From the NCBI RefSeq assembly GCF_000282495.1, contig NZ_AKJE01000004.1:55005-119004 (forward strand): a stretch of DNA of 64,000 nt, read 5' to 3'. Origin of the DNA: Pseudomonas sp. GM79 (GTDB taxonomy: Bacteria > Pseudomonadota > Gammaproteobacteria > Pseudomonadales > Pseudomonadaceae). Shown in pieces: positions 43,731 through 54,547 of this stretch. The position numbers were made by a program, and so were the translations under genes. Positions within the stretch are counted from its first letter, which is position 1, and the number at the start of each line of letters is the position of its first letter. A model generated the notes under the pieces. That model saw only the letters and a list, made by a program, of their open reading frames with translations. It searched no databases and had not been told where the DNA came from.

Positions 43731-45176
43731 GTGGCAGATGCAAAGCGTTTCGATAACTACATCAACGGCGAATGGGTGGCGGGCAGTGATTACTGCGCCA
43801 ACATCAACCCGTCCGAGCTGACCGATACCATCGGCGAATACGCCAAGGCTGATCTGGCTCAGGTCCACGCCGCCATCGACGCCGCTCGCGCCGCGTTCCC
43901 GGCCTGGTCCACTTCCGGCATCCAGGCTCGCCACGATTCACTGGATAAAGTCGGCACTGAGATCCTCGCCCGCCGCGAAGAACTCGGCACGTTGCTGGCC
44001 CGGGAAGAGGGCAAGACCCTGCCCGAAGCCATCGGCGAAGTGACCCGCGCCGGTAACATCTTCAAGTTCTTCGCTGGTGAATGCCTGCGCCTGTCCGGCG
44101 ACTATTTGCCGTCGGTGCGTCCGGGCGTCAACGTCGAGGTGACCCGCGAAGCGTTGGGTGTGGTCGGCCTGATCACCCCGTGGAACTTCCCGATTGCGAT
44201 CCCAGCGTGGAAAATCGCTCCGGCCCTGGCCTACGGCAACTGCGTTGTCCTGAAACCAGCGGATCTGGTGCCGGGCTGCGCCTGGGCCCTAGCGGAAATC
44301 ATCTCCCGCGCAGGCTTCCCCGCCGGCGTGTTCAACCTGGTGATGGGCAGCGGTCGAGTGGTTGGCGATGCGCTGGTGCAGAGCCCGAAAGTCGACGGCA
44401 TCAGCTTCACCGGCTCCGTCGGTGTCGGTCGGCAGATCGCCGTCAGCTGCGTGTCGCGCCAAGCGAAAGTGCAGCTGGAAATGGGCGGCAAGAACCCGCA
44501 GATCATTCTCGATGACGCCGACCTCAAGCAAGCGGTCGAGCTGTCGGTACAGAGCGCGTTCTACTCCACCGGGCAGCGTTGCACCGCGTCGAGCCGCTTC
44601 ATCGTCACCGCCGGGATTCACGACAAATTCGTCGAAGCCATGGCCGAGCGCATGAAGTCGATCAAGGTCGGTCACGCGCTGAAAACCGGCACTGATATCG
44701 GTCCGGTCGTCTCGCAGGCTCAGCTTGAACAGGACATGAAGTACATCGACATCGGCCAGTCCGAAGGTGCACGCCTGGTCAGTGGCGGTGGTCTGGTGAC
44801 GTGCGACACCGAAGGCTACTTCCTCGCGCCGACGCTGTTTGCCGACAGCACAGCGGCGATGCGCATCAGCCGCGAAGAGATCTTCGGCCCGGTGGCCAAT
44901 ATCGTTCGCGTCGCCGATTACGAGGCAGCGCTGGCCATGGCCAACGACACCGAGTTCGGCCTGTCAGCGGGTATCGCCACCACGTCGCTGAAGTACGCCA
45001 ACCACTTCAAGCGCCACTCCCAGGCCGGGATGGTGATGGTCAACCTGCCGACCGCCGGCGTGGATTACCACGTTCCGTTTGGTGGGCGTAAAGGTTCATC
45101 CTATGGCTCACGTGAGCAAGGTCGCTATGCACAAGAGTTCTACACGGTCGTGAAGACCAGCTACATCGGCTCCTGA
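43731..45176 (+). CDS. 2,5-dioxopentanoate (alpha-ketoglutaric semialdehyde) dehydrogenase
   Basis: A 481-residue aldehyde dehydrogenase that oxidises the kdgD product to 2-oxoglutarate, linking aldarate breakdown to the TCA cycle. Motifs include the NAD-binding TPWNFPIAIPAWKIAPAL, FTGSVGVG, the catalytic Glu in LEMGGKNP and Cys (about residue 284) in GQRCTASSRF. It starts at GTG 43731 behind GAGGAG. The specific substrate is inferred from the operon. Confidence 0.92.
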   Translation: MADAKRFDNYINGEWVAGSDYCANINPSELTDTIGEYAKADLAQVHAAIDAARAAFPAWSTSGIQARHDSLDKVGTEILARREELGTLLAREEGKTLPEAIGEVTRAGNIFKFFAGECLRLSGDYLPSVRPGVNVEVTREALGVVGLITPWNFPIAIPAWKIAPALAYGNCVVLKPADLVPGCAWALAEIISRAGFPAGVFNLVMGSGRVVGDALVQSPKVDGISFTGSVGVGRQIAVSCVSRQAKVQLEMGGKNPQIILDDADLKQAVELSVQSAFYSTGQRCTASSRFIVTAGIHDKFVEAMAERMKSIKVGHALKTGTDIGPVVSQAQLEQDMKYIDIGQSEGARLVSGGGLVTCDTEGYFLAPTLFADSTAAMRISREEIFGPVANIVRVADYEAALAMANDTEFGLSAGIATTSLKYANHFKRHSQAGMVMVNLPTAGVDYHVPFGGRKGSSYGSREQGRYAQEFYTVVKTSYIGS

Positions 45177-45232
45177 CAGGAAACACCGCGGTATCGGCAT
45201 CGATACCGCAACCCTCGCGGGATTGTGGGACT

Positions 45233-45317
45233 GTAGGAGCTGTCGAGTGAAACGAGGCTGCGATCTTTTGATCTTAAAAACAAAGATCGCAGCCTCGTTT
45301 CACTCGACAGCTCCTAC
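45233..45317. repeat. Palindromic repeat, type B, covarying variant
   Basis: Arms read GTAGGAGCTGTCGAGTGAAA then CGAGGCTGCGATC, and the exact reverse complement. The block TCGAGTGAAACGAGG replaces the usual CCGAAGG in both arms, so pairing is kept. It sits inside the glucarate operon before gudP. Confidence 0.9.
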
Positions 45318-45396
45318 AGCCCTACAGCCCTACGGCCCTACAGGGAACACACCCGTTTCACCCGCGCATAAAAATAATCAGTGGGAGTACATCTAC

Positions 45397-46764
45397 ATGC
45401 AATCGACCAAGCCGACTCACGTCCGCTATTTGATCCTGCTCATGCTGTTTCTGGTGACCACGATCAACTACGCCGACCGGGCCACCATCGCAATCGCCGG
45501 CTCCAGCCTGCAAAAAGACCTCGGCATCGACGCGGTCACCCTCGGTTATATCTTCTCCGCATTCGGTTGGGCCTACGTGGCCGGGCAAATTCCCGGTGGC
45601 TGGCTGCTGGACCGTTTCGGTTCGAAAAAAATCTACGCGCTGAGCATCTTCACCTGGTCGCTGTTCACCGTGCTGCAGGGCTATGTCGGTGAGTTCGGCA
45701 TGTCCACGGCGGTGGTTGCGCTGTTCATGCTGCGCTTTTTGGTGGGCCTGGCCGAAGCGCCATCCTTCCCCGGCAACGCACGCATCGTGGCGGCCTGGTT
45801 CCCGACCGCTGAGCGCGGCACAGCGTCTGCGATCTTCAACTCGGCGCAATACTTCGCCACCGTGTTGTTCGCACCGCTGATGGGTTGGATCGTTTACAGC
45901 TTCGGCTGGCAGCACGTGTTCATCGTCATGGGGGTGATCGGCATCATCTTCTCGGGGATCTGGCTGAAGGTGATCTACAGCCCGCGCCAGCACCCGATGA
46001 TCAACGACGCCGAGTTCAAGCACATCGCCGACAACGGCGGCATGGTCGACATGGACCAGGACAAAGGCAAAGGCAAAAAGGGCGACGGTCCAAAGTGGGA
46101 CTACATCCGCCAGCTGCTCACCAACCGCATGATGCTCGGCGTGTATCTGGGCCAGTACTGCATTAACGGTATCACCTACTTCTTCCTGACCTGGTTCCCG
46201 GTGTACCTGGTGCAGGAGCGCGGTATGACCATCCTCAAGGCCGGTTTTATTGCCTCGCTGCCGGCGATCTGCGGGTTTATCGGTGGTGTGCTCGGCGGGG
46301 TGATTTCCGATTACCTGCTGCGCAAAGGTCACTCGCTGACCTTCGCCCGCAAGGCGCCGATCATCGCCGGCCTGCTGGTTTCCAGTAGCATCGTGGCCTG
46401 CAACTATGTAGACGTGGAATGGATGGTCGTCGGCTTCATGGCCCTGGCATTCTTCGGCAAAGGCGTGGGCGCGTTGGGCTGGGCGGTGGTGTCCGACACC
46501 TCGCCGAAACAGATCGCCGGTCTCAGCGGTGGCCTGTTCAACACCTTCGGCAACATTGCGTCGATCACCACGCCGATCGTTATCGGCTACATCATCAGCT
46601 CCACCGGTTCGTTCAAATGGGCGCTGGTGTTCGTCGGTTGCAACGCGCTGGTAGCCGTCTTCAGCTATCTGGTGATCGTTGGCCCGATCAAGCGTGTGGT
46701 ACTCAAAGAGCCGCCTGTCAGCGGTCCTGAAACCAACAGTAAATTGTCCGAAGCGCATTCCTGA
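45397..46764 (+). CDS. gudP: Glucarate/galactarate MFS transporter GudP
   Basis: A 455-residue transporter of the anion:cation symporter MFS family with twelve membrane segments. Motifs include the N-terminal [47 protein letters not shown] and [18 protein letters not shown]. It imports D-glucarate or D-galactarate by proton symport. The frame is open from 45223 through the repeat, but the ATG at 45397 with GGGAG upstream is the start. Confidence 0.92.
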   Translation: MQSTKPTHVRYLILLMLFLVTTINYADRATIAIAGSSLQKDLGIDAVTLGYIFSAFGWAYVAGQIPGGWLLDRFGSKKIYALSIFTWSLFTVLQGYVGEFGMSTAVVALFMLRFLVGLAEAPSFPGNARIVAAWFPTAERGTASAIFNSAQYFATVLFAPLMGWIVYSFGWQHVFIVMGVIGIIFSGIWLKVIYSPRQHPMINDAEFKHIADNGGMVDMDQDKGKGKKGDGPKWDYIRQLLTNRMMLGVYLGQYCINGITYFFLTWFPVYLVQERGMTILKAGFIASLPAICGFIGGVLGGVISDYLLRKGHSLTFARKAPIIAGLLVSSSIVACNYVDVEWMVVGFMALAFFGKGVGALGWAVVSDTSPKQIAGLSGGLFNTFGNIASITTPIVIGYIISSTGSFKWALVFVGCNALVAVFSYLVIVGPIKRVVLKEPPVSGPETNSKLSEAHS

Positions 46765-46775
46765 GGAGCGGCGTC

Positions 46776-48329
46776 ATGCAGTTGATTGAACATTCCGACT
46801 CGCCGCGCTACATCCGCCTGCACGAGCGGGACAATGTGGTGATCGTGGTCAATGATCAGGGCGTGCCGGCCGGCACCGAATTCCCCGATGGTTTGGTCAC
46901 CGTGGATTTCGTGCCGCAGAGCCACAAGGTCACTCTCGAGGACATTCCCGAGGGTGGCCAGGTGATTCGTTACGGCCAGACCATTGGCTACGCGTTGCAG
47001 CCGATTCCTCGCGGCAGCTGGGTCAAGGAAGATCAACTGCGCATGCCGACCGCGCCGCCGCTGGACAGCTTGCCGCTGTCCACCGAAGTGCCGGCCGCGC
47101 AGGCACCGCTGGAAGGCTTCACCTTCGAGGGTTATCGCAACGCCGACGGCACCGTCGGCACGCGCAACATTCTGGGCATCACCACCACCGTGCAGTGCGT
47201 TACCGGCGTGCTGGATCACGCGGTAAAACGCATCAAGGACGAACTGCTGCCCAAGTATCCGAATGTCGACGACGTGGTGGCGCTGACCCACAGTTACGGC
47301 TGCGGCGTGGCGATCACCGCCACCGACGCGTACATCCCGATCCGCACCGTGCGCAATCTGGCGCGCAACCCGAACCTGGGTGGCGAAGCGCTGGTGATCA
47401 GCCTGGGCTGCGAGAAATTGCAAGCCGGGCAGGTGATGCACGAGAACGATAGCTCGGTGGATTTGAGCGAGCCGTGGCTGTACCGCTTGCAGGACTCCAG
47501 CCACGGTTTCACCGAGATGATCGAGCAGATCATGGCGCTGGCCGAGACTCGTTTGAAGAAGCTCGATCTGCGTCGTCGGGAAACCGTGCCGGCCTCCGAG
47601 TTGATCCTCGGCATGCAGTGCGGCGGCAGCGATGCGTTCTCTGGCATCACTGCCAACCCGGCGCTGGGTTATGCCTCAGACCTGTTGCTGCGGGCCGGTG
47701 CGACGGTGATGTTTTCCGAAGTCACCGAGGTGCGCGACGCGATTTACCTGCTGACGTCCCGCGCCGAAACCGAGGAAGTGGCTCAGGAACTGGTGCGGGA
47801 AATGGACTGGTACGACCGTTACCTGGCCAAGGGCGAAGCGGATCGCAGTGCCAACACCACGCCGGGGAACAAGAAGGGCGGGTTGTCGAACATTGTCGAG
47901 AAGTCGCTGGGCTCGATCGTCAAGTCCGGCAGCAGCGCGATCAACGGGGTGCTCGGCCCTGGCGAGCGATTCAAGCGCAAAGGGCTGATTTTCTGCGCGA
48001 CCCCGGCCAGTGATTTTGTCTGCGGGACGTTGCAGTTGGCGGCGGGGATGAACCTGCATGTGTTCACCACCGGGCGGGGTACGCCTTATGGGTTGGCGAT
48101 GGCGCCGGTGGTAAAGGTGTCGACCCGAACAGAACTGGCGCAACGCTGGCCGGATTTGATCGATATCGATGCCGGGCGAATTGCTACCGGGCGGGCATCG
48201 ATTGAAGAGCTTGGCTGGGAGTTGTTCCATTACTACCTGGATGTGGCCAGCGGCAAGAAGCAAACGTGGGCTGAGAAGCACAAGCTGCATAACGACATTA
48301 CCTTGTTCAATCCTGCGCCGATCACCTGA
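46776..48329 (+). CDS. garD: Galactarate dehydratase
   Basis: A 517-residue UxaA/GarD-family dehydratase that converts galactarate to 5-keto-4-deoxyglucarate, the kdgD substrate. The N-terminal SAF-like domain is followed by [26 protein letters not shown] and [19 protein letters not shown]; iron is the usual cofactor. It starts 11 bases after gudP. No glucarate dehydratase gene (gudD) is seen in the window. Confidence 0.93.
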   Translation: MQLIEHSDSPRYIRLHERDNVVIVVNDQGVPAGTEFPDGLVTVDFVPQSHKVTLEDIPEGGQVIRYGQTIGYALQPIPRGSWVKEDQLRMPTAPPLDSLPLSTEVPAAQAPLEGFTFEGYRNADGTVGTRNILGITTTVQCVTGVLDHAVKRIKDELLPKYPNVDDVVALTHSYGCGVAITATDAYIPIRTVRNLARNPNLGGEALVISLGCEKLQAGQVMHENDSSVDLSEPWLYRLQDSSHGFTEMIEQIMALAETRLKKLDLRRRETVPASELILGMQCGGSDAFSGITANPALGYASDLLLRAGATVMFSEVTEVRDAIYLLTSRAETEEVAQELVREMDWYDRYLAKGEADRSANTTPGNKKGGLSNIVEKSLGSIVKSGSSAINGVLGPGERFKRKGLIFCATPASDFVCGTLQLAAGMNLHVFTTGRGTPYGLAMAPVVKVSTRTELAQRWPDLIDIDAGRIATGRASIEELGWELFHYYLDVASGKKQTWAEKHKLHNDITLFNPAPIT

Positions 48330-48344
48330 GACCGAGTTGCCTGC

Positions 48345-48438
48345 TTCGCGAGCAAGCCCGCTCCCACATTGGATTTTCGCCGTGCACAAAATTTCGTGTT
48401 CGACGCTGATCAAATGTGGGAGCGGGCTTGCTCGCGAA
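48345..48438. repeat. REPIN, type A, reversed arms
   Basis: 94 nt, canonical arms with 48-base interior, right after garD. Confidence 0.9.
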
Positions 48439-48515
48439 GGCGTTCTACCAGACGCCAACGTCTCCAGTGGCTTATCATTAGCCCCCTAACGACGCCCACC
48501 CAAGGTTCTTCCGGT

Positions 48516-49457
48516 ATGCTGGCTATTTTCCTCGAAACCCTGAACATCACCGCGCCGGTGTTTGCCATGCTGTTTCTGGGGGCGCTGCTCAAGCGCATCG
48601 ACTGGATCAACGACAACTTCATTCATACCGCGTCGGCCCTGGTGTTCAACGTCACCATGCCGGCGTTGCTGTTTCTGGGCATCTTGCATGCCGACCTGCA
48701 TGCCGCGCTGCAACCGGCGCTGCTGATCTACTTCTCGATTGCCACGCTGATGTGTTTTGCGATTGCCTGGGGCTGGGCGATCTGGAAATGCCCGAGGGAA
48801 GACCGGGGGATCTACACCCAAGGGGCGTTTCGCGGTAACAACGGCGTTATCGGTCTGGCACTGGCGGCGAGCATGTACGGCGACTACGGGATTTCCCTCG
48901 GGGCCATTCTCGCGGCGTTGGTGATCCTGTTTTACAACACACTTTCGACCATCGTGCTGGCGGTCTATAGCCCGGTGATCAAGTCTGACCCGTGGAGCAT
49001 CTGCAAGAGCGTGATGGTCAACCCGCTGATCATCAGCGTGTTTGCGGCGGCGCCGTTTGCGTATTTCAAGATCGGTTTGCCGGGGTGGCTGGAAACGTCC
49101 GGCCAGTACCTGGCGCAAACCACCTTGCCGTTGGCGCTGATCTGCATCGGGGGCACGTTGTCACTGGCGGCGATGCGCAAAAGCGGCACGATGGCGCTGA
49201 GTTCAAGTCTGGTGAAGATGATCGGCCTGCCGGTGTTGGCGACGCTTGGTGCCTGGCTCTGGGGTTTTCGCGGGGCGGAATTGGGGATTCTGTTTCTGTA
49301 CTTCGGCAGCCCGACCGCCGCGGCCAGTTTCGTCATGGCTCGGCAGGCCAATGGCAATCATGAACTGGCGGCAGCGATCATCGTGATTACTACGCTGATG
49401 GCGGCGGTCACCACCAACATCGGGATCTTTTTGTTGCAGTGGGGTGGGTGGATCTAG
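48516..49457 (+). CDS. AEC (auxin efflux carrier) family transporter
   Basis: A 313-residue protein with about ten membrane segments. Family features are the N-terminal NITAPVFAMLFLGALLKRI, FRGNNGVIGLALAASMYG and the C-terminal GSPTAAASFVMARQANGN. Bacterial members carry malonate, malate or similar carboxylates. Substrate here unknown. The frame is open upstream through the REPIN; the ATG at 48516 gives the family start. Confidence 0.87.
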   Translation: MLAIFLETLNITAPVFAMLFLGALLKRIDWINDNFIHTASALVFNVTMPALLFLGILHADLHAALQPALLIYFSIATLMCFAIAWGWAIWKCPREDRGIYTQGAFRGNNGVIGLALAASMYGDYGISLGAILAALVILFYNTLSTIVLAVYSPVIKSDPWSICKSVMVNPLIISVFAAAPFAYFKIGLPGWLETSGQYLAQTTLPLALICIGGTLSLAAMRKSGTMALSSSLVKMIGLPVLATLGAWLWGFRGAELGILFLYFGSPTAAASFVMARQANGNHELAAAIIVITTLMAAVTTNIGIFLLQWGGWI

Positions 49458-49487
49458 CCTTGGGATTTGTGGTGTTTTTCAGATCCG

Positions 49488-49579
49488 TTCGCGAGCAAGC
49501 CCGCTCCCACAGTGGATTTTTGGTGTACACAAAATCTGGTTTCACACCGATCAAGTGTGGGAGCGGGCTTGCTCGCGAA
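49488..49579. repeat. REPIN, type A, reversed arms
   Basis: 92 nt, 46-base interior resembling that of the copy at 48345 (shared ATTTT and TGTACACAAAAT-like bases). It lies between convergent genes. Confidence 0.9.
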
Positions 49580-49611
49580 GACGGCAGAACAATCAACACA
49601 AATTCCGACGA

Positions 49612-49992
49612 TTACTCCGGCTTCTGGTAGCTATCAATCACTTCCTGCGCCGCCCGAAAGGCATCGATCGCCGCCGGCACGCCGGCATACACCGCGCAAT
49701 GCAGCAGTGCCTCGCGAATCTCTTCCACGGTGCAGCCGTTGTTCAGCGCACCGCGCACGTGGCCTTTCAATTCTTGCGGGCACTTCAACGCGGTCAGCGC
49801 GGCGAGGGTGATCAGGCTGCGGGTTTTCAGCGGCAGACCTTCGCGATTCCACACACCGCCCCAGGCGTGTTCGTTGACGAAGTCCTGCAGCGGCTGAGTG
49901 AACTCGGTGGCGTTGCCCAAGGCGCGGTCGACGAAAGCGTCGCCCATCACTTGGCGGCGGACTTCAACCCCAGGCTTTTTATCAGTGCTCAT
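49612..49992 (-). CDS. Carboxymuconolactone decarboxylase family protein
   Basis: A 126-residue AhpD-like/CMD-family protein, PcaC-like over its length (FVNEHAWGGVWNREGLPLKT; ALKCPQELKGHVRGALNNGC; EEIREALLHCAVYAGVPAA). PcaC decarboxylates 4-carboxymuconolactone, but no other pca gene is near, so the substrate is uncertain. The single HC... cysteine arrangement lacks the CxxC of AhpD. Its ATG overlaps the exchanger stop (ATGA). Confidence 0.85.
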   Translation of the reverse strand: MSTDKKPGVEVRRQVMGDAFVDRALGNATEFTQPLQDFVNEHAWGGVWNREGLPLKTRSLITLAALTALKCPQELKGHVRGALNNGCTVEEIREALLHCAVYAGVPAAIDAFRAAQEVIDSYQKPE

Positions 49993-51050
49993 GGCAATAC
50001 CCTCTTGTGGTGTTGGCGACGCCAGGCGCGTAGCGACGAGAACAGCAAAAACGCCCCCAGCGCCGGCAGGACGAAAAACAGCATCAGGTGTTCAAGCTTT
50101 CCGGCCAGCGGCATTCCCGTGGTGAACGACACCACGTGCAGCCCATAGGCCAGGTACAAACCCAAAAACAGCAGGCCTTCGGCGCGCGTCACCCGATAGC
50201 CGGAATAGAACACCGGCAGGCACAGCACCGCGACACCGAGCATCACCGGCAGGTCGAAATCCAGGGCATTGGGCGAGACCGACAGCGGCGACGGCGCGAT
50301 CAATGCGGTAAGCCCGAGCACGCCCAAGAGGTTGAACAGGTTGCTGCCGATCACGTTGCCCACCGCGATGTCCCGCTGACCGCGCAACGCGGCAATCAAC
50401 GAAGTGGCCAGTTCCGGCAGGGACGTGCTGACGGCGACGATGGTCAGGCCGATGATCCGCTCCGACAACCCCAGGTCAGTCGCAACCGCCACCGCGGCGC
50501 CGAGCAGCAAGTGCCCGGCGAACACCAGCATCGCCAGTCCGGCGACAATCATCAGCAAGCTGCTGAACCACGGCGCCTGTGGCGCTTCATGCGCGCTCGA
50601 TGGCGGACGGGCCGAGTGCCGCGACTGGCGCAGTAGCAAGCCCAGGTACAGCACCAGCGCGCCCAGCAGAATAATGCCGTCTGTGCGGTTCAGTTCTTCA
50701 TTCCACGCCAGTACGAACACCAGCAGGCTGGCGCCAATCATCAGCGGAATATCCAGGCGCACCAATTGCCGCGACACCCGCAGTGGAATAATCAGCGCCG
50801 AGAGCCCGAGGGTGACGAGGATGTTGAAGATGCTGCTGCCGATCACGCTGCCAACGGCGATGTCGGCGTTTTGCGCCAGGGTGGCTTGCAGGCTGACCGC
50901 CATCTGCGGTGCGCTGCTGCCGAGGGCCACGATGGTCAGGCCGATGATCAGCGGCCGCACATGCAGTCGCGCGGCCAGGCGCACGGCGGCGCGCACCATC
51001 AGTTCGGCACCGGCGATCAGTAAAAACAGACCGCTGAACAATTCAATCAC
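49989..51050 (-). CDS. Calcium/sodium antiporter (CaCA family, YrbG-like)
   Basis: A 353-residue inner-membrane protein with ten to eleven segments and two inverted alpha repeats: GLTIVALGSSAPQMAVSLQA with GSVIGSSIFNILVTLG, and GLTIVAVSTSLPELATSLIA with GNVIGSNLFNLLGVLG. The first repeat has Gln where Glu is usual (SAPQM against SLPEL), which could affect ion coupling. The start is GTG 51050 with no good Shine-Dalgarno, and the frame stays open further upstream without a standard start codon, so the N-terminus is uncertain. Confidence 0.85.
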   Translation of the reverse strand: MIELFSGLFLLIAGAELMVRAAVRLAARLHVRPLIIGLTIVALGSSAPQMAVSLQATLAQNADIAVGSVIGSSIFNILVTLGLSALIIPLRVSRQLVRLDIPLMIGASLLVFVLAWNEELNRTDGIILLGALVLYLGLLLRQSRHSARPPSSAHEAPQAPWFSSLLMIVAGLAMLVFAGHLLLGAAVAVATDLGLSERIIGLTIVAVSTSLPELATSLIAALRGQRDIAVGNVIGSNLFNLLGVLGLTALIAPSPLSVSPNALDFDLPVMLGVAVLCLPVFYSGYRVTRAEGLLFLGLYLAYGLHVVSFTTGMPLAGKLEHLMLFFVLPALGAFLLFSSLRAWRRQHHKRVLP

Positions 51051-51100
51051 GCTGATCAGGGGTAAATCGGCCAGTCCGAAAATAGTCAGCGCTCCGTCTA

Positions 51101-51475
51101 TCAGTCGTCGAGGGCTTGCACGCGAACTTTCGCGGTGCCACTGCGCAGCATGCCCAACTGCTCGGCCGCTTCACGTGACACGTCGATCAGGCGCCCACGT
51201 GAGTATGGCCCGCGGTCGTTGATGCGCACCACGCAGGACCTGTCGTTATTCAGGTTGGTAATCTTCACCCGGGTGCCGAATGGCAACTGGCGATGGGCGG
51301 CGGTCAGGCCGTGCTGGTTGAAACGCTCGCCGCTGGCGGTGCGTTTGCCATGATGTTTGGCGCCGTAATACGAAGCTACGCCGGTCTTGTCGTAGCCGTG
51401 TGGATCAACAACATCCGTGCTGGCGCAACCGGCCAGTAGAGAGAGCAGGGCGCAGGCACTGAGCAGACGCTTCAT
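51101..51475 (-). CDS. RlpA-like lipoprotein (double-psi beta-barrel)
   Basis: A 124-residue lipoprotein with lipobox LAGC (Cys17). The rest is a RlpA-like barrel: GVASYYGAKHHGKRTASGERF, AAHRQLPFGTRVKITNL and VRINDRGPYSRGRLIDVS. RlpA proteins cleave glycan strands lacking stem peptides at the septum. This short form lacks the SPOR domain. It lies upstream of gatB on the same strand order as PA4485-PA4484 (from memory). Confidence 0.88.
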   Translation of the reverse strand: MKRLLSACALLSLLAGCASTDVVDPHGYDKTGVASYYGAKHHGKRTASGERFNQHGLTAAHRQLPFGTRVKITNLNNDRSCVVRINDRGPYSRGRLIDVSREAAEQLGMLRSGTAKVRVQALDD

Positions 51476-51498
51476 AAAAGGTATCCCGGAAACAAATG

Positions 51499-51584
51499 TG
51501 GGAGCGGGCTTGCTCGCGAATGCATTCTGACAGTCAACCTTGTGTTGAGTGCCGGACCGCGTTCGCGAGCAAGCCCGCTCCCAC
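51499..51584. repeat. REPIN, type A
   Basis: 86 nt, canonical arms, 40-base interior, between the rlpA-like gene and gatB. Confidence 0.9.
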
Positions 51585-51623
51585 AGGGAATGGAGCCAGG
51601 TTTGAATGCTGGCTCCATTCTCA

Positions 51624-53069
51624 TCAGCCTTCGAGCTTGCTTTTCAGCAGTTCGTTGACCTGTTGCGGGTTGGCCTTGCCTTTGGAGGCTTTCATGGCCT
51701 GGCCGACGAAGAAGCCGAACATCTTGCCGCGTTTGGCTTCGTCTGCCGCGCGGTATTGTTCGACCTGCTCGGCGTTGGCCGCGAGCATTTCGTCCAGCAC
51801 CGCCGAGATCGCGCCAGTGTCGGTCACTTGCTTGAGGCCGCGCTTGTCGATGATCTCGTCTGCGCTGCCTTCGCCGTTGGCCATGGCTTCAAACACCACC
51901 TTGGCGATTTTGCCGGAGATGGTGTTGTCCTTGATGCGCAGCAGCATGCCCCCCAGTTGCTCGGCTGAAACCGGCGACTGGTCGATGTCCAGGCCTTGCT
52001 TGTTCAACAGGCTGCCCAGTTCAACCATCACCCAGTTAGCCGCCAGTTTGGCGTCGCCGCCGATGCTCGCGACTTTCTCGAAGTAATCGGCTTGCTCGCG
52101 GCTGGTGGCCAGGACGCTGGCGTCGTAGACCGACAGACCGAACTGTTCCTGGAAACGCTCGCGCTTCCGCGGTGGCAGTTCCGGCAGGGTGGCGCGCACG
52201 TCGTCGAGGAACGAGTCTTCGATGACCACCGGCAGCAGGTCCGGATCGGGGAAGTAACGGTAGTCGTTGGCTTCCTCTTTGCTGCGCATCGGACGGGTTT
52301 CGTCCTTGTTCGGATCGTACAGACGGGTCTGCTGGATCACTTTGCCGCCGTCTTCGATCAGCTCGATCTGACGCTGCACTTCGGTGTTGATCGCCTTCTC
52401 GATGAAGCGGAAAGAGTTGACGTTCTTGATCTCGCAGCGCGTGCCGAATTCAACCTGGCCCTTCGGACGGATCGACACGTTGCAGTCGCAACGCAGCGAA
52501 CCTTCGGCCATGTTGCCGTCGCAGATTCCCAGGTAACGCACCAGTGCATGGATTGCCTTGACGTAAGCCACGGCTTCCTTGGCGCTGCGCATGTCCGGCT
52601 CGGAAACGATCTCCAGCAACGGCGTGCCGGCGCGGTTCAGGTCGATGCCGGTGGCACCGTTGAACTCTTCGTGCAGGCTTTTACCGGCGTCTTCTTCCAG
52701 GTGCGCGCGGGTAATGCCGACGCGTTTGACCGTGCCGTCTTCCAGCGCGATGTCCAGGTGGCCCTTGCCGACGATCGGCAATTCCATCTGGCTGATCTGG
52801 TAGCCCTTGGGCAGGTCCGGGTAGAAATAGTTTTTGCGGGCGAACACGTTGTGCTGGCCGATCTCGGCATCGATGGCCAGACCGAACATCACTGCCATGC
52901 GCACCGCTTCCTGGTTCAGCACCGGCAATACGCCGGGCATGCCCAGGTCAACCAGGCTGGCCTGGGTGTTCGGCTCGGAACCGAAGGTGGTGGAACTACC
53001 GGAAAAGATTTTCGACCGGGTGGTGAGCTGGGTGTGAATCTCCAGCCCGATCACGACTTCCCATTGCAT
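51624..53069 (-). CDS. gatB: Asp/Glu-tRNA amidotransferase subunit B
   Basis: A 481-residue subunit that phosphorylates and amidates the misacylated tRNA. The signature is [13 protein letters not shown], with [31 protein letters not shown] and the C-terminal YqeY-type tail domain ([13 protein letters not shown]). With GatA and GatC it makes Asn-tRNA and/or Gln-tRNA. AGGAG precedes the ATG; it is the third gene of gatCAB. Confidence 0.96.
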   Translation of the reverse strand: MQWEVVIGLEIHTQLTTRSKIFSGSSTTFGSEPNTQASLVDLGMPGVLPVLNQEAVRMAVMFGLAIDAEIGQHNVFARKNYFYPDLPKGYQISQMELPIVGKGHLDIALEDGTVKRVGITRAHLEEDAGKSLHEEFNGATGIDLNRAGTPLLEIVSEPDMRSAKEAVAYVKAIHALVRYLGICDGNMAEGSLRCDCNVSIRPKGQVEFGTRCEIKNVNSFRFIEKAINTEVQRQIELIEDGGKVIQQTRLYDPNKDETRPMRSKEEANDYRYFPDPDLLPVVIEDSFLDDVRATLPELPPRKRERFQEQFGLSVYDASVLATSREQADYFEKVASIGGDAKLAANWVMVELGSLLNKQGLDIDQSPVSAEQLGGMLLRIKDNTISGKIAKVVFEAMANGEGSADEIIDKRGLKQVTDTGAISAVLDEMLAANAEQVEQYRAADEAKRGKMFGFFVGQAMKASKGKANPQQVNELLKSKLEG

Positions 53070-53079
53070 GTGTTTCTCC

Positions 53080-54531
53080 TCAGAAGCCGGTTGGGGTGCG
53101 GGTGTGCCAGTCAGTGTTCAACTGATACTGGTGCGCAACGTTGAGCAAGCGGCCTTCCTGGAAATACGGGGCGAGCAACTGCACGCCGACCGGCAGGCCA
53201 TCGACAAAACCTGCAGGCATGGACAAGCCCGGCAAGCCGGCGAGGTTGGCGGTGATGGTGTAGACGTCTTCCAGGTACGCAGCGACCGGGTCGCTGTTCT
53301 TGGCGCCGAGCTTCCAGGCCGGGTTCGGCGTGGTTGGGCCGAGGATGATGTCGACCTCATTAAAGGCAGCCATGAAGTCGTTCTTGATCAGGCGACGGAT
53401 TTTCTGCGCTTTCAGGTAGTAGGCGTCGTAGTAACCGGCCGACAGCGCGTAGGCACCGACCATGATCCGGCGCTGCACTTCCGGGCCGAAACCTTCGCCA
53501 CGGGAACGCTTGTACAGGTCTTCCAGGTTTTTCGGGTCTTCGCAGCGATAGCCGAATCGCACGCCGTCGAAACGCGACAGGTTGGAAGAGGCTTCCGCCG
53601 GGGCGATCACGTAGTACGCAGGGATTGCGTGCTGCATGTTCGGCAGGCTGATTTCCTTGACCACGGCGCCGAGTTTTTTCAGCTCTTCAACGCTGGCCAT
53701 GACCAGGTCCGCGATGCGCGAGTCCAGACCTGCGCTGAAGTACTCTTTCGGCACGCCGATGCGCAGGCCTTGCAGCGAACCGTTGAGGCCGGCGCTGTAA
53801 TCAGGCACGGGCTCGTCGATGCTGGTGGAATCCTGCGGGTCGAAACCGGCCATGCCTTGCAGCAGGATCGCGCAGTCTTCGGCGGTGCGGGCCAATGGGC
53901 CGCCCTGATCGAGGCTGGACGCGTAGGCAATCATGCCCCAGCGCGAAACACGACCGTACGTCGGTTTCAGGCCGGTGAGGTTGGTCAGCGCGGCGGGCTG
54001 ACGAATCGAACCGCCGGTGTCGGTGCCAGTGGCTGCCGGCAACAGGCGCGCGGCAACTGCAGCAGCCGAACCGCCAGACGAACCGCCCGGAACGTGTTCC
54101 AGGTTCCACGGGTTTTTCACTGCGCCGTAGTAACTCGACTCGTTGGCCGACCCCATGGCGAATTCGTCCATGTTGGTCTTGCCCAGGGTCACGGCCCCGG
54201 CAGCAGCCAGTTTGGCGACCACGGTGGCGTCGTACGGTGCTTTAAAGTTGTCGAGCATCTTCGAGCCGCAGCTGGTGCGGATGCCCTGGGTGCAGAACAG
54301 GTCTTTGTGCGCGATCGGCGCGCCGAGCAGGGCGCCGCTCTCACCGTTGGCCCGACGAGCGTCAGCGGCTTTCGCCTGCTGCAGCGCCAGGTCTTCGGTG
54401 AGGCTGATGAAACTGTTGAGCTGCGGGTCAAGCTGGGCGATACGCGCCAGCAGGACTTTGGTCAGCTCTTCGGAAGAAAACTTTTTGTCGGCGAGTCCGC
54501 GGGCGATCTCGGCCAGAGTCAATTGATGCAT
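53080..54531 (-). CDS. gatA: Asp/Glu-tRNA amidotransferase subunit A
   Basis: A 483-residue amidase that releases ammonia from glutamine. The Ser-Ser-Lys centre is present: Lys in [14 protein letters not shown], and [13 protein letters not shown] followed by [13 protein letters not shown]. It lies 10 bases before gatB and 16 bases after gatC. Confidence 0.96.
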   Translation of the reverse strand: MHQLTLAEIARGLADKKFSSEELTKVLLARIAQLDPQLNSFISLTEDLALQQAKAADARRANGESGALLGAPIAHKDLFCTQGIRTSCGSKMLDNFKAPYDATVVAKLAAAGAVTLGKTNMDEFAMGSANESSYYGAVKNPWNLEHVPGGSSGGSAAAVAARLLPAATGTDTGGSIRQPAALTNLTGLKPTYGRVSRWGMIAYASSLDQGGPLARTAEDCAILLQGMAGFDPQDSTSIDEPVPDYSAGLNGSLQGLRIGVPKEYFSAGLDSRIADLVMASVEELKKLGAVVKEISLPNMQHAIPAYYVIAPAEASSNLSRFDGVRFGYRCEDPKNLEDLYKRSRGEGFGPEVQRRIMVGAYALSAGYYDAYYLKAQKIRRLIKNDFMAAFNEVDIILGPTTPNPAWKLGAKNSDPVAAYLEDVYTITANLAGLPGLSMPAGFVDGLPVGVQLLAPYFQEGRLLNVAHQYQLNTDWHTRTPTGF

Positions 54532-54547
54532 TGCAGGCTCTTTCCCT

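Noticed and set aside
45318..45345. Tandem ACAGCCCT/ACGGCCCT units before gudP
   Set aside because: Only three short imperfect units next to the type B element, probably slippage at its edge; no sign of function.
49612..49992. Assignment as pcaC of the protocatechuate pathway
   Set aside because: Similarity is to the family, but no other pca gene is adjacent and the gene is coupled to an ion exchanger, so no symbol was given.
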